From contig JAUEDM010000003.1 in assembly GCA_033439685.1 (NCBI GenBank), positions 4,742,001 through 4,806,000 of the forward strand: a stretch of DNA of 64,000 nucleotides, given 5' to 3'. This DNA comes from Apodospora peruviana (taxonomy: Eukaryota > Ascomycota > Sordariomycetes > Sordariales > Lasiosphaeriaceae). Position numbers and translations under genes: made by a program. Each line of letters opens with the position of its first letter. Position 1 is the first letter of the stretch. The notes beneath the pieces were generated by a model. The model saw nothing but the letters and a program-made list of their open reading frames with translations. It did no database searches and was not told the origin of the DNA. Shown piece after piece: positions 13,201 through 24,474 of this stretch.

Positions 13201-16200
13201 ACCTCTTCTACACCATGGGGCTGTCTCCAGGGATGTGCCGCTCGTTCAAGCTCTGGTTACTATCCATCTGCAAGAGCAGAGAGAGCGGTACCACAGTATA
13301 CACCAAAACATTATCTCTGCTCTATCGGGGTCCTCGGTTGCCCATCAATTCTGCCAGAAAGCTGGGCTTTACCCTCGATGTTCGGCCGCATTTCTCTTCC
13401 AACGACTGACGCGGATCTTCTGGGGTCAGTTGTCAGGCGAGTGGCAAGCTGCCTTGGTAAACCATGCACTGGCGTTCATCTATCTCCAGCGTGCCGAGCG
13501 TCTTGCCGGGTACTGTCGTGACCTCCCAAGACGGTGGACTGACCTCCAAAGAGAACTCGCCAACCCGGGTGACCATGGCTCTCCAGACTGGGATCCGCTT
13601 CGACACCCAGAAAGCATGCTGTTCGAGCTGGAGCAGAACATCCTCATCCGTCCGGTTCAGAACAGCATCGCTGCAGTGATGCGAGATCCCCCGGATATGA
13701 AGAATTCCGTCATGCAGCTAAACATGGGCGAGGGAAAATCCTCCGTCATCGTCCCTATTGTGGCGGCAGCACTGGCTGACGGCAGCCGCCTCGTCCGCGT
13801 GGTGGTGGCGAAACCGCAGTCGAACCAGATGATGCACATGCTCATCGGCAAGCTCGGCGGCCTCATCAACCGGCGCATCTTTTATCTTCCGTTCTCGCGG
13901 TCGGTTCAGCTGTCCATGACGCAGGTTAAGGCCGTCAGGGGGATGCTGGACGCCTGCAAAGACGAGGGTGGGATCCTGCTGGTGCAGCCGGAACAGCTCC
14001 TCTCGTTCAAGCTGATGGGGATTGACAAGACCTTTGTCACGGATGGAGAGACTAAAGATTCGTTGGGGAGCGCGATCGTTCGTCTCCATCAGGACTTTGA
14101 GATGGTCTCTCGAGACATCGTGGACGAGAGCGACGAGAACTTCAGCGTCAAGTTTGAGCTGATCTACACCATGGGAACGCAGGAGGCGGTTGAGATGAGT
14201 CCCGACCGGTGGATTCTAATCCAACAGCTTCTCAAAATGGTGGAGGAGATTGCTCGCCAGTTGAAAGGTGCAGAGAATGAACCGGATGTCTCGGAGGGTC
14301 TGCTCCTAGAAAATCATGAGCAGGGCCGTGTTCCTGTTATACGTATTTTGGGAGAGCCTGCAGGACGACGCCTCGTCAAAGCTCTGGCTGATCGGGTGTG
14401 TACGCAGGGGCTCAAGGGATTCCCGGTCCACCACCAACCTACCAAGATGAGAAGGGCAGTGCTCAGCTACATCTCGCACGATAATCCAGACGCTGCCGAT
14501 GTTGCGTTGGTTGAGTCGGTCGATAGTGGGGTCTTTAGCGAGCTTCCCATCAGAAATTCGCTTCTTTTACTGCGAGGGTTGCTGGCAAAGGGGGTCATCT
14601 TGTTTGCGCTCAGCCAAAAGCGGTTCCGCGTCAACTATGGGCTCGCTCCTGGCCGCCAGCCGCCCACGTCGCTCGCCGTCCCATACCGTGCTAAGGATAT
14701 TCCTTCCCCACGCTCCGAGTTCAGTCACCCAGACGTTGTTATTGTGTTGACGTGTCTAAGCTACTATTATCGTGGCCTCTCCGATGCTGAGCTCGATGTC
14801 TGCCTGGAGCTGCTCAGCAAATCGGAGCAGGCGGACCAAGAGTATGGACGATGGGCTATCTCGGCCCCGACATTGCCTCCTTCGTTCCAACACTTTTCAA
14901 GCATCAATCCTAAGGACAGGCCTCAGTGCGAAAACACTGTATTCCCAGCCTTACGATATGCCAAGCCCGCTGTGGACTTCTATCTTGCACAGGTGGTCTT
15001 CCCAAAGGAGATGAAGCAGTTTCCGCTCAAGCTGTCAGCATCGGGATGGGACCTGGCAAAACCCAAGGCCCATCCTCTAACCGGATTCAGCGGTACAAAT
15101 GACTCCAAGGACGTGTTGCCGCTTTCCGTCACGCCACTCGATTTGCCGGAGCAGCTTCATACCAACGCCGCCGTGCTGAGCTGTCTGCTACGAGAAGAGA
15201 ACAAGGTGGTAGAACTGGGCAAGGAGCAGCACCAGCTGTCCGCATTGACAGAGAAGATGCTTTTGGACGCTGTCATAACTTCAGACCCACCGATAAAGGT
15301 CATCCTTGACGTTGGGGCTCAGATCATCGAGAGCAGCAATATCCAGATTGCACAAAAGTGGCTCAGCTTGGTACCAGCGACTGAGGCTGATGCGGTCGTT
15401 TTCTTCAACGACTCGGACGAACTCTCAGTGGTTACGCGCAGCGGAGCCATCGACCCCTTCCTGACGTCGCCATTTGTTACCCACACCGACCGCTGCCTTG
15501 TGTTTTTGGACCAAGCGCATACCCGAGGCACGGATCTGAAACTACCAGATTCATATCGTGCGGCCGTTACTCTGGGTCCTGGCGTGACAAAGGACACGCT
15601 CGTCCAAGCATGCATGAGAATGAGGAAGCTCGGCCAAGGCCAGTCGGTCACCTTCTGCGCCTCGCCCGAGATGCAGACCCGGATCCGGACAATCCGGAAA
15701 GCTGCTGACGCCCCCGACTTGCTGCAACCGCTCACAGTCTCGGACGTCTTGACCTGGGCCATCGGCGAGACCTGGGACGAAGCAGTCCGGAGTGTTCCCC
15801 TGTGGGCCGCCCAGGGCATGCGTCATCTCGGCCAAGAGGCAATCTGGGACCGCCAAATCAAGTCTGGCAAGTTCACAAAGACTGACGCTCAGGACTACCT
15901 CGAGCCGGAGGCTATGTCGCTGGAACAGCGCTACCGTCCCAACGCAACAACCACCGCTGTTGTGTCTGCGTTGTTGTCAAGCCTTATCACCCCGGACAAC
16001 ACTCGCCAAGACCAAGGAACCCGTATCAGAGAGAAACTTCAGTCCTTCGCCGTCGCCTCATCATCTTCGTCGTCCTCAGCGACGAACCTACAAGAGGAGC
16101 AGGAGCGCGAACTCGCACCCGAGGTAGAAGCAGAGCGCCAAACGGAACGTCCAGCGCCACGAAAAGCTCTCCTCCACCGCCTCCATCCCGACGTCGTCTC

Positions 16201-16936
16201 GTTTGCACGCACCGGTATAATTCCTGTCGGGAGTAAAGCTTTCCACTCGGCTTTTACGGCTTTGGTCAAAACCAGCGCTGTGTCCTTGTACGGACCAGGC
16301 ATATCCAAGTTCCCGAGCGACCTGTTGGTGACATCCGATTTTGCCCGGAGCGTGGACGAGAGCGGCATCTTTTGTGGAAACGCGTATCAGAAGGAAGTCC
16401 ACTGGGTTCTGTGCTGTGATGACGCGAGGCCGGAGGAGACGAACTGCGGGATGCGCATGGTGGTGGTCAGTCAGTGGGAGGCAAATCAGCTCAAGGAGGA
16501 GCTGGCAAGCAGCAGCATTGGGGGCAAGGTGTCTCTGCACGCTTACATGCCACGATTAGGTCTGACTTCCTCCCAGGCGATGGAGGACCTCAAGGCGTAC
16601 ACGGTCCCTCCTGTCGGCAAGGGATGGGCGGCTCCGGAGCAGTTGGTCATGCAGCTGAACCTGTTTGCTGGCCAGTTGTACCTGAGAGATTACGGGGAGT
16701 ATGTGCGGCTGTGTCGGTATCTGGGGCTGGCGTACATGGAGAATAAGGGTGAGGAGGTGGTTGCGCCGGATGGATTCGTGGGCAGGAGGGGATATAGGGA
16801 TTGCAAGTTCGAGGTCAGCCCGATCCCGTTTCTTACCGAGGTTTACAAGAAGATTCGGCGCGACTGTGTGTCTATTGAGAAGACGCATATGGGCAGGATC
16901 TTGTCTGGTGAGATCTTGACGGAGGCGGACTTCTAA
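7282..16936 (+). CDS. Giant DUF6606/DUF3638/DUF3645 protein (3196 aa)
   Basis: Two exons, 7282-7582 and 7647-16936, joined by a 64-nt intron (GTATGT donor, GCTGAC branch, TGCAG acceptor). The N-terminal part after the splice (DSSLFHLCAQNAG) matches the DUF6606 region of large fungal proteins. Near residue 2126 is NMGEGKSS, a Walker-A-like loop that marks DUF3638. About residues 2430-2480 hold YRAKDIPSPRSEF followed by TCLSYYYRGLSD, the DUF3645 signature. Further motifs are D2260-E-S-D (Walker-B-like), R2727-G-T-D and QACMRMRKLGQGQ from 2754, which together resemble a SecA/SF2 motor. A low-complexity Ser run and an acidic/Arg-rich linker sit near 2910-2950. The family is widespread in fungi. 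Some databases call it ubiquitinyl hydrolase, but I see nothing in this sequence that proves that activity. No transmembrane segment or signal peptide, so probably nucleo-cytoplasmic. Confidence 0.9.
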
Positions 16937-17260
16937 GGCTTGGTGATTAGAGCGAAGATTTTCGATAGTCTGCAAGGTGCCTGTCCCGGGAATGGCGCGC
17001 TTGACTAAGGTAGGTAGTGGTTATGATTCATCTTGCTTCACCTAAGAAAGGGGTAACAGACTTTCTCCCGTGCGTGGATAAGGATCAGCAGTTCAGCACT
17101 GGTCCATAGCATAGGGTCACTTCCAATGCATTGTAAAATTACCTACATACTGTCACACACCTGCCCTGATCCAATACCTTAAATGCAACTATCATCCAAG
17201 GCCCCGTTAATCTCGACAAGAAGACACTGTTCTGTCGAACACGAACCTAGAACCTGATAT

Positions 17261-17271
17261 CCCCCCCCCCC
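17261..17271. repeat. C11 homopolymer
   Basis: Eleven consecutive C residues in intergenic DNA. Possibly length-variable. Confidence 0.9.
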
Positions 17272-19191
17272 GTTTTACGCATATCCCAATCTACTTGTGG
17301 CATATTAGCTCTGCTCACTGAAATTCAGGATATCCATTACAAGCGTCTAACCAAAATGCATAGTCACAATGCTATCACGCAAACATAATTGGGTTCTCTT
17401 ATACAAATACCTATGGCTTTGGAAAGTATTTGCACCAATGTTTCAATCCCGGGCAGGGGATTTAGTTTGAACCAGAGTGTGACGCCGAGTACCTTATATG
17501 ACGTTTTCTGTCTCTCGGCGTGAAATGATGAGGGAGCTGTGACTCTGTGACAATGCGCCAGGGCTAGAGCAGACATGAGCACAGGTCTGGTGCCGGACTG
17601 CCGGTGAACATCGTGAGGACCGGCCGGGTCGTTCACAAACTGGTGCACGGCAGAAATTTGCCGGTCTTCGGTGGCCTCAGCTGGCCAGGTTACAAGAAGT
17701 ACACCACATTGGATGATTGATACCCGATCATCTCGATGTTTGGAAGTCGTGTTCCCTGGTGAAGGGAGGTTAACGCCACACATGTAGTCTGCCTCCGACA
17801 GCCTCATAACCCAATCTGGACAAACTCCCGTGCCTCTTATCTGTGTGCCTGGATCCGATAGCAAAGCAAGCTGAACTTTGGACGATCCCACACGCTTCTG
17901 GGCAAGCTTCTAGGAGAATTTTGTCCGGATGCATGTCTTAGCGATGTCCATCACGGTAGCTGCAACACGCAGAAAATACCAAAATATCTCGATCGACATA
18001 CAGCAGGCGGGGCTCCCATCGAATGTGCACGTAGGGTTCAAAATCCAAGGCAGACGGCGACTGCACGGTCAAAGAATGTGTGCCAGCACAGCCAGGTCAT
18101 TTCAATGGTTGTTATTGGGTTTATGCGGTACCGGTCAGTGCACTGTAATCATAAGCCACAGTCTGGCGCGCTGGTGGCGATTTCTGTGTCCAAGGAATGA
18201 CGATCCTCCCGTATAAAAGCAGCCCGTTGCCAAGAAATGCGCGCGCATCGAGTTCAACGGTTATTAGTGGGCATGGGCAGCGGCCCAATCGGGGCACACA
18301 CCATGTTTCGACCCAACGGTCTTACAGGGTCGCTTACAGCTGCTTTGCCGGCGCGCCAAGTGCCAGGTACCGAGACAGTGCAACGGTTTGACGTCGTCCT
18401 ACCACGTTCTGGGCTGGTTCCCATCCCTTTTAAGGACTGCGAACAAACGGGAGTTGGCTCGGGGTTCCTGTTTGTGTATCATGGGCCCTTGCAGGTAGGG
18501 GGAGGATTCAACGATATTACCTACCGACCTCGTCATGTTCCATTCGCCTACTGATTGGGAAATCATATCGTGGACTGCGTGTGTGTGCTGGTTGTTTGTG
18601 GTGGCTTCGCTGAGATGAATTGGATGTCTCGGGTAGCAGATCGGCACCACCCTCTACTACTATACGTGTGCATGCGCTGGGGAATGCAGGGTCGTCATGA
18701 CGTTTGGTCGAGCCTCAATTGGTCTGTAAGCCGTTTCGATCTGGACCACCCATACACAACCAGGTACCAATGCCACGAGCGTTTGAGCTTGCCACCCAGC
18801 GCAAAAAGCCGTTCATCCGTCGCGTCGTACTCGCCGAGACTCAGCAGCCTTGGTAGGCGAAAAGGGGGAGACTGGGGATGTTCCTGCTTTCGTCCACTGG
18901 CTAAATTGCAACACCAAGAAGTATCAAATATCCGACCCCCCGACCTATATCACCAGCTGTTATGAGGTGGTCGATCGTCAGACCCTCCGTCATGGGAAAA
19001 GACCTGTTTATACTCCTGGAAACAGAAACATAACCTTGTCACCAGTGACGCAATACAGCTATTTTGTCGCAACATCACTCGAGTTCATTGTTGGCAAAAC
19101 ACAACCATGATGGATGATGGATGGCTGGGAGGCAGCCCAACATCAACACCAGACCCTGTTATTCCTCTCAATCAACAGGTGATCAAATTTG

Positions 19192-19197
19192 TATAAA
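19192..19197 (+). promoter_or_regulatory. TATA box of the hydrophobin gene
   Basis: TATAAA lies 155 bases before the hydrophobin ATG. It is followed by a pyrimidine-rich stretch (CTCTCTTTCTCCTC) and then an A/C-rich leader, the usual layout of a highly expressed fungal gene. Confidence 0.65.
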
Positions 19198-19346
19198 GGC
19201 ATCCTCTCTTTCTCCTCTCGGGACACAATCTCAATTTATCATCAGCAATCATCAGACTTCGCATTCAACCAACTGCCTCAAACAACCAATACAAACAACC
19301 ACATCTCACATCTCAGATAAACCTTTACTACCACCTCAAATTCAAA

Positions 19347-19806
19347 ATGAAGTTCACCATCGCCGCCATCGCCGCCGTCCTGGCTCCCTTCGCCATGGCC
19401 CTCCCCGCTGCTCAGCAGGTTGAGGAGCGCCAGGTGCCTTATGTCCCTTGCAGTGGACTCTACGGCACCGCACAGTGCTGTGCGACCGACGTCCTGGGCG
19501 TCGCGGATCTTGACTGCGGAAACCGTGAGTTTCTTTTCCCTCATTCCGATCAGTCTGGTGTGTTTCATAACTGACCAAGTTGGTATCTTTCATGAAGCCT
19601 CTGCCGCCCCGACCACCGCAGACAACTTCAGCGCCGTCTGCGCTGCCATCGGCCAGCGTGCTCGCTGCTGCGTCCTGCCACTCGTAAGTTATCCTTTTGG
19701 TCTTTGTTCCTGAGAAAGAACTTTTGAGATAAGCTAACTGGTTCATCACCATCACCAGCTTGACCAAGGCATCCTTTGCAACACCCCCGCTGGTGTTACC
19801 GACTAA
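19347..19806 (+). CDS. Class II hydrophobin (103 aa)
   Basis: Three exons: 19347-19524, 19598-19683 and 19759-19806, with introns of 73 and 75 nt (GTGAGT and GTAAGT donors). A signal peptide (MKFTIAAIAAVLAPFAMA) precedes the mature protein. Eight cysteines fall at 35, 44, 45, 57, 74, 83, 84 and 95, giving C-x8-CC-x11-C-x16-C-x8-CC-x10-C, the class II pattern. The words CCATDVLGVADLDC and ARCCVLPL are hallmarks of the family. The first spacing (8) is one residue shorter than the usual 9-10. Hydrophobins are secreted, form amphipathic layers on hyphae and spores, and lower surface tension. The position of both introns within the cysteine core also fits class II genes. Class II members are typical of filamentous ascomycetes, which helps place the organism. 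Confidence 0.95.
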
Positions 19807-20614
19807 ATTTTATCTGGCTGAAGACTTTGTCACCACCATTACTTGTGCTTTACTATATGCGGAGGAGTTGTGGATCATGCTACTAGAACTAGTTCCTCGA
19901 CTGCCTGTATTAACACTGTACCAGATCTAATCTCTTTTAAATCTCTGTACAACAATTCATAATCATGTACTTGTTCATCATTGTCTCTCCTTGAAATGGA
20001 ATATATTACTTTAATATCTCTGTCCTTGGTCTTAATGTGAATTTTTGATGTTCCTCTTGTTCGGTGATACCCCGAAGCGGGTGTCTACAAATGTTCGGGA
20101 CCACCAAACCTTTCATCAGGGTTTCATTATAGTCAAGAGGCTCGTGGCACGACCGGACATAAACCTTGATGCATAATGACCAAATTACCGGGCCGCCGTC
20201 ATTGCTATCGGGAGTGTGGTGGCATGATGAAAATAAAACATAAGTGCCACACTTAATTCGTAAACAGCCCAGCCCACAAGGCATACTCGCGGGTGTAAAT
20301 ATAGCGACCTCAGATTAGACACAAAGTTGCAGTGCTATGCTCTCCTTTGGGGGCTAAAGTTGTAATTAGAGTGCTCGAAGAACTCCTTCATCCCGAGTGA
20401 AGGTAGGATCCGCTCTGTCGGATTTGTCTTAGACGGTATCGGAGATTCTGTAACTAAGAAAAACTTGTCAGGTTTAGATTCGCTTCATACTTTACCTACA
20501 TGTACTTTCTTAGATTGAGAGCTTTATGTCATTTCACTTGCGGTTCTGTTATTATCTATACAAGAACTAGCTAGCATCATCATAATCGTCACATTATCTT
20601 TGCCCCCAAACTCA
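19807..20614. other. Intergenic, convergent 3' ends
   Basis: About 0.8 kb between the hydrophobin and xylanase 3' ends. It is AT-richer than neighbouring coding DNA. No supportable gene. Confidence 0.5.
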
Positions 20615-21849
20615 TTAAGTTCTCCAAGGTCTTCCTGGGGTACGAGTCTTGTTGGTCAAAGCCTCCACCACACCGTCATAGGCAGGGTGGGTGCTGAAGT
20701 CCTCGAACCACAGAAGCGGAGCACCCTCGCCTTCAAAGACATACGGAACCCAGCTGAAGGGGTCATAGAAGTCCCAGATGGTGACACCGATGCAGCCCTT
20801 GACCTGGACGCAAGCGCCAACGATCTATTGAAGTTATAACACCGTCAGTAAGGGAAAGAGACAAGATTTGGCAAGTGGTTGGGTGAGTGGGGCCGTCTTA
20901 CATTCTTGTACGCCTCCTTCTGCTGCGCAAGGTTGGCCGCCGTAGCGGGCGTCTTTAGTCTGACATCCAGTTCCGTGAGAGCGACCTCAACGCCGGTACC
21001 AACAAAACCCTTGATAGCATCAATATGCTGATCCAAAGTAGGATGCTGCTCAGCAATCAAGTGAGCCTGCAGACCAACGCCATCGATCTTGATGTGCGCG
21101 GCCTTGAGCATCTTGACAATCCTCTTGGCCCCCTCTACCTTGGCGCCGGGTGACTCAAGATTATAATCATTATAATAAAGCTTAGCCTTGGGGTCGACCT
21201 TGGCGGCGGTCTGGAAGGCCAGCTTGATGTACTCCTCCCCAAGGACCTTGTAGAACACCGACTCGCGATACGTTCCGTCCTCGTTGAGCGCCTCGTTGAC
21301 GACGTCCCACGCGTAGCATTTGCCCTTCCAGTGGCGCGCAACCTTGGTGACGTGGGACACGATGGCAGCTCTCAGTGTTTCGGGCGTCCAGTCTGTCTTG
21401 GCCTCGACCCACGGAGCGAGCTGGCTGTGCCAGACCAGGGCGTGGCATCTTAGGTACATGCCGGCCTTCTGTGCTTTGGAGGTGACGATCTCGCCTTCCG
21501 TGTAGTTGAACACGCCCTGCTGGGGCTCGACAAACAACCACTGCATGCATCCGGCGTCAGAAATAAACATGTAATTAGTTCGAGTGTTTTCTGGGCAACT
21601 CACCTTCTGACCGTTGGTGGGCGTCGTCTGGCCAAACTCGCCGGATTTCCACATAATCTGGTCATACTTGGCATATGCATCCTCGTGGCCCGCCCGCTCA
21701 CGCTGTCCGGGAGAGTCTGTTGCCGCACCAAAGTACTTAAGTCCAGCCTTCTTCGCATAGAAGTCAAGACCCTTCTTTTCCTGACCCTTCCCGCCGGCAA
21801 AAGCCAGAGGCAGGGAGGCGGCGGCAAGCAGGAGAGATGGGACGTGCAT
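20615..21849 (-). CDS. GH10 endo-1,4-beta-xylanase (364 aa)
   Basis: Three exons on the minus strand: 21849-21604, 21540-20902 and 20824-20615; introns are 63 and 77 nt. A signal peptide (MHVPSLLLAAASLPLAFA) leads into a GH10 barrel with FGQTTPTNGQK, WHSQLAPWV, and the acid/base glutamate E165 in WDVVNEALNED. The nucleophile E272 lies in LTELDVR, and the C-terminal WDFYDPFSWVP strand comes from exon 3. No carbohydrate-binding module is present. It cleaves internal xylan bonds outside the cell. The first intron is a multiple of three and has no in-frame stop, so without splicing the frame stays open with 21 extra residues. Joining at the GTGAGT donor and TGCAG acceptor restores normal GH10 spacing. 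A long single reading frame from 21849 to 20845 would miss the last 69 residues. Confidence 0.95.
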
Positions 21850-21948
21850 TTTGGACGGAGGAGGAGTGGAGGGCGTGGAACGTGGACAACAGAGACTCAG
21901 TCGTCAACACACAGTTCCTGAGAAAGCGAAGACGCGACCATCTAGGGA

Positions 21949-21954
21949 TTTATA
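21949..21954 (-). promoter_or_regulatory. TATA box of the xylanase gene
   Basis: TATAAA on the minus strand about 100 bases before the xylanase ATG, a typical distance for a filamentous fungal promoter. Confidence 0.55.
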
Positions 21955-22152
21955 CATATCCATAGGTAAGAATCCGACCCCGTCCCTGTGGAAGGTAAGG
22001 TAGTAATGATGGGTCATCATGATCCACGAAAAGAAAGAGACCAAAGCTTCCCCCTGAGCTCCAGCTCCAGCAGTGCTATACTGCATCGGGGAAGTGATCG
22101 GATGCAACTCTCCGTCTCCTTGTCCCCGGATTTTCACACCAAATCTTGCCAC

Positions 22153-22155
<3 letters not shown>

Positions 22156-22192
<37 letters not shown>
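22156..22192. repeat. A37 homopolymer
   Basis: Thirty-seven consecutive A residues in intergenic DNA. It could be the poly(A) remnant of a retroposed element, but no target-site duplication or element body is visible beside it. It could also be a simple slippage-expanded tract, and its exact length may be an assembly estimate. Confidence 0.9.
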
Positions 22193-22193
<1 letters not shown>

Positions 22194-23060
22194 CGTCTGG
22201 ATTGGATCCTCAAAATGGAAAGGGTCCCTAGAAGATTCTACCCAAGTAACGGCGAGTCGGGACCGTGAACCGGGTCAGTGGAGCGAGCTCCCAGCCCTCG
22301 ATCGTTGCATCAACGTGGAAACGAGATTAGTTCACAAACTAAGAGTTTGTCTGGTTCTTGAATAACCGAACTGCTACTATTCCGGTCAAGGTGTTGCCGA
22401 GTCCACGGCCCGCTTGTGCTGCCCGACAACCGGGAATGGCACTGGTAATGGCTTGGCGACCACATGGTTAAACATGACCGCCGGTTAAATTGAACGCCAG
22501 CCACTGCAAGTCGGTACGGTATTTTGGCAGAATGCCGGCAGCGGGGAAGAGTTCCATCCGCCGGTGCAACCTTACGTGCAGCTTCCCTTCAAGGCTCAAG
22601 GTTATTCTTGCCGCCAGCTGGGGGTTCATGGCACAAGATCGTCTTCACTCCATGGGTTGGCTAACTTGTATCGTAATTAGCGGCCTATTACCATTGGATT
22701 ACTTGCATATATATATTATTTAGAGCCGCATCAGACGAGAATGAGATTCGATCATGTTCGGTGCGTGCATCTCAATCTCTACCTTAGTTCATTCCTACCA
22801 CTGCAGTCCTACCCTGCCCGTCGCCGTGTGGATGGCTTCACTCGCCACTCCCCGCCCGGTGTTACCTTGGGGTATGGAGGATGGAGTATGGACTGGTAAC
22901 CCTGCCATCCCCGCTACCAGATACATGGATGCACTCATCGGGCAGGGGAGGCGGGGCTAAGAGTGAACGGATGAAGGGTATCACTGAGGGGAACAGATAA
23001 CACTGCGCCGGAACTACTTATCCTGCCCCCCTGGTGAAATGGATTGCCGGATCAGTCAAA

Positions 23061-23078
23061 GGTAGGTAGGTAGGTACG
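23061..23078. repeat. TAGGTA tandem motif
   Basis: Four tandem GGTA-type units. The same word recurs at other intergenic places in the window (see findings). Confidence 0.7.
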
Positions 23079-23232
23079 TTGTTCAGTTCTTGGTTCATGA
23101 AATGAACAAGAGTTTTATTTGCCGTCCAATGCAATGCCAGTCCCTAGTGATCAATGCTAAAAATACAGATATGCTGATGAATCAAGTAGACAAATGAAAC
23201 AACCCAGTGCGTGCTCCAGTACAGAAACCTTC

Positions 23233-24474
23233 TTATGATGATGACTTCTTTTGAGCACTCTCGACAATCTTCTGTGCTTTCTTCGCCTGTTCCTCCAATA
23301 CCTTCTGCAGCTTATCCTTGGTCTCCTTGAGCAGATCCTCACCTTCCGAGGCGTGCTCCTCGATGACCTTGGACATGACCTGGATGTTCTCCTTCAGCTT
23401 GCCCTGCTGCGGCATACCAAAAAACTGCCCCAGCGCGGCAAGGCTTCCGGCGCCTCCCGTCAAGGACGAACCAGAGATGCCAGATGACTTGGCCTTGTCA
23501 GCCGCCTTCTTGACATAGTCCTCCAACGAGCCCATGTCGCCGTTCTCGGCGGCACCCTTCACGCGCTTGAATAGCTCCGTGGCGTTTCCTTGCTTGAGAA
23601 TGTCCTGGTTGTCGTTGATGAGCTCCTTCAGCTTCGGGTTCTTGTCCAAGTACGGCTTCGCCTGCTCCAGCCCCTTGCTCCACGCCTTGTCGCCAAAATC
23701 CTTCAACTGCTGCGACTTCTCCTCAACCAGGCGCCGGACTTTGTCGAGATTCTGGGCGGAAAAGCCGCCGGCCATGACCTCGCCGACCTGGTTCCACGTG
23801 TCGTCAACCATCTTCTTTGCCTCGGGGCCGTACTGCTCGCCCATTTGCTTCAGCTGCTCGATGGGACCGCCGACCTTGTCTTTGAGCTGGGGGTGGTTCT
23901 CAAGAATCTGGTCGACGGAATTGCCAGCCAGCTTGGCAAGCTTCTGGCTCAAGTCTTTGAGCGCCTCGTAGGTCCTGGAGAGTGCCTCGATGCTCAGGCC
24001 GGCGGCGGCAATGTCTTGGAACCGGTGGTATGCCTCGTCGACGAGCTTGTCGGCCTCCTCACGGTTGTTCTCGCGCACGGACTCGAGGTCCTTGAATGCA
24101 GCGTCGACGTAGTCGCGGCCGCCGGGAATCCAAAAGACGTAGGTATAGCACATCTCCTTGATCTTGCTGATGGCATCATCCGCGCTCGGCGTTTTCTCCT
24201 TGAGTGTGGATGCAATTTGTTGGTATTTTGCGTCGGCTTCCTTGGCCACCTTGTTCACCTTCCGGACCGCCTTCCCGGTCGGTGTGACAAGGTAGACGCC
24301 ATAGAGCAGGGATGCGCCAACAACACCGCCGATGACGCCGGCCCCGAAGTGAGAAGAGGAAGAGTTGGGTGCGTTCGTGGTGGAGGACTGGAAGCGGCGC
24401 GGGGCGGCTCTGGGTCCGTTGATCGTGCGTGCGGCTCTCGGAGCGGCTCGTGTGAGAGATCTTGTCGCCAACAT
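23233..24474 (-). CDS. Mitochondrial helical membrane protein, unknown role (413 aa)
   Basis: Single exon. The N-terminus is rich in Arg, Ala, Ser and Thr without acidic residues (MLATRSLTRAAPRAARTING), a good mitochondrial presequence. One hydrophobic, glycine-rich segment follows at about 43-64 (GAGVIGGVVGASLLYGVYLV), likely an inner-membrane anchor with a GxxxG-type face. The remaining roughly 340 residues are nearly all charged amphipathic helix, with Lys/Glu/Gln repeats such as LKDLSQKLAKLAG and EEKSQQLKDFGDKAW, ending in a Lys-rich tail. This resembles LEA/apolipoprotein-like or coiled-coil spacer proteins and is reminiscent of inner-membrane shaping factors, but I do not recognise a named family. 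The ATG at 24474 is the only plausible start because it begins the presequence. Confidence 0.8.
   Translation of the reverse strand: MLATRSLTRAAPRAARTINGPRAAPRRFQSSTTNAPNSSSSHFGAGVIGGVVGASLLYGVYLVTPTGKAVRKVNKVAKEADAKYQQIASTLKEKTPSADDAISKIKEMCYTYVFWIPGGRDYVDAAFKDLESVRENNREEADKLVDEAYHRFQDIAAAGLSIEALSRTYEALKDLSQKLAKLAGNSVDQILENHPQLKDKVGGPIEQLKQMGEQYGPEAKKMVDDTWNQVGEVMAGGFSAQNLDKVRRLVEEKSQQLKDFGDKAWSKGLEQAKPYLDKNPKLKELINDNQDILKQGNATELFKRVKGAAENGDMGSLEDYVKKAADKAKSSGISGSSLTGGAGSLAALGQFFGMPQQGKLKENIQVMSKVIEEHASEGEDLLKETKDKLQKVLEEQAKKAQKIVESAQKKSSS

Larger units (their letters stand above)
16937..19346. other. Intergenic, hydrophobin upstream region
   Basis: About 2.4 kb with only short, unrelated open frames on both strands. 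It holds a C11 run (17261-17271) and a TAGGTA word near 17010. The last 200 bases form the hydrophobin promoter and a pyrimidine/A-rich leader. The long upstream region fits a strongly regulated gene such as a hydrophobin, but no specific operator is identifiable. Confidence 0.5.
21850..23232. other. Intergenic, xylanase promoter side
   Basis: About 1.4 kb. The first 300 bases serve the xylanase promoter. The rest has an A37 run, a TAGGTA cluster (23061-23078) and no supportable gene. Confidence 0.5.

Noticed and set aside
17364..17891. 175-codon minus-strand frame
   Set aside because: No signal peptide, no recognisable motif and no splice partner; likely chance.
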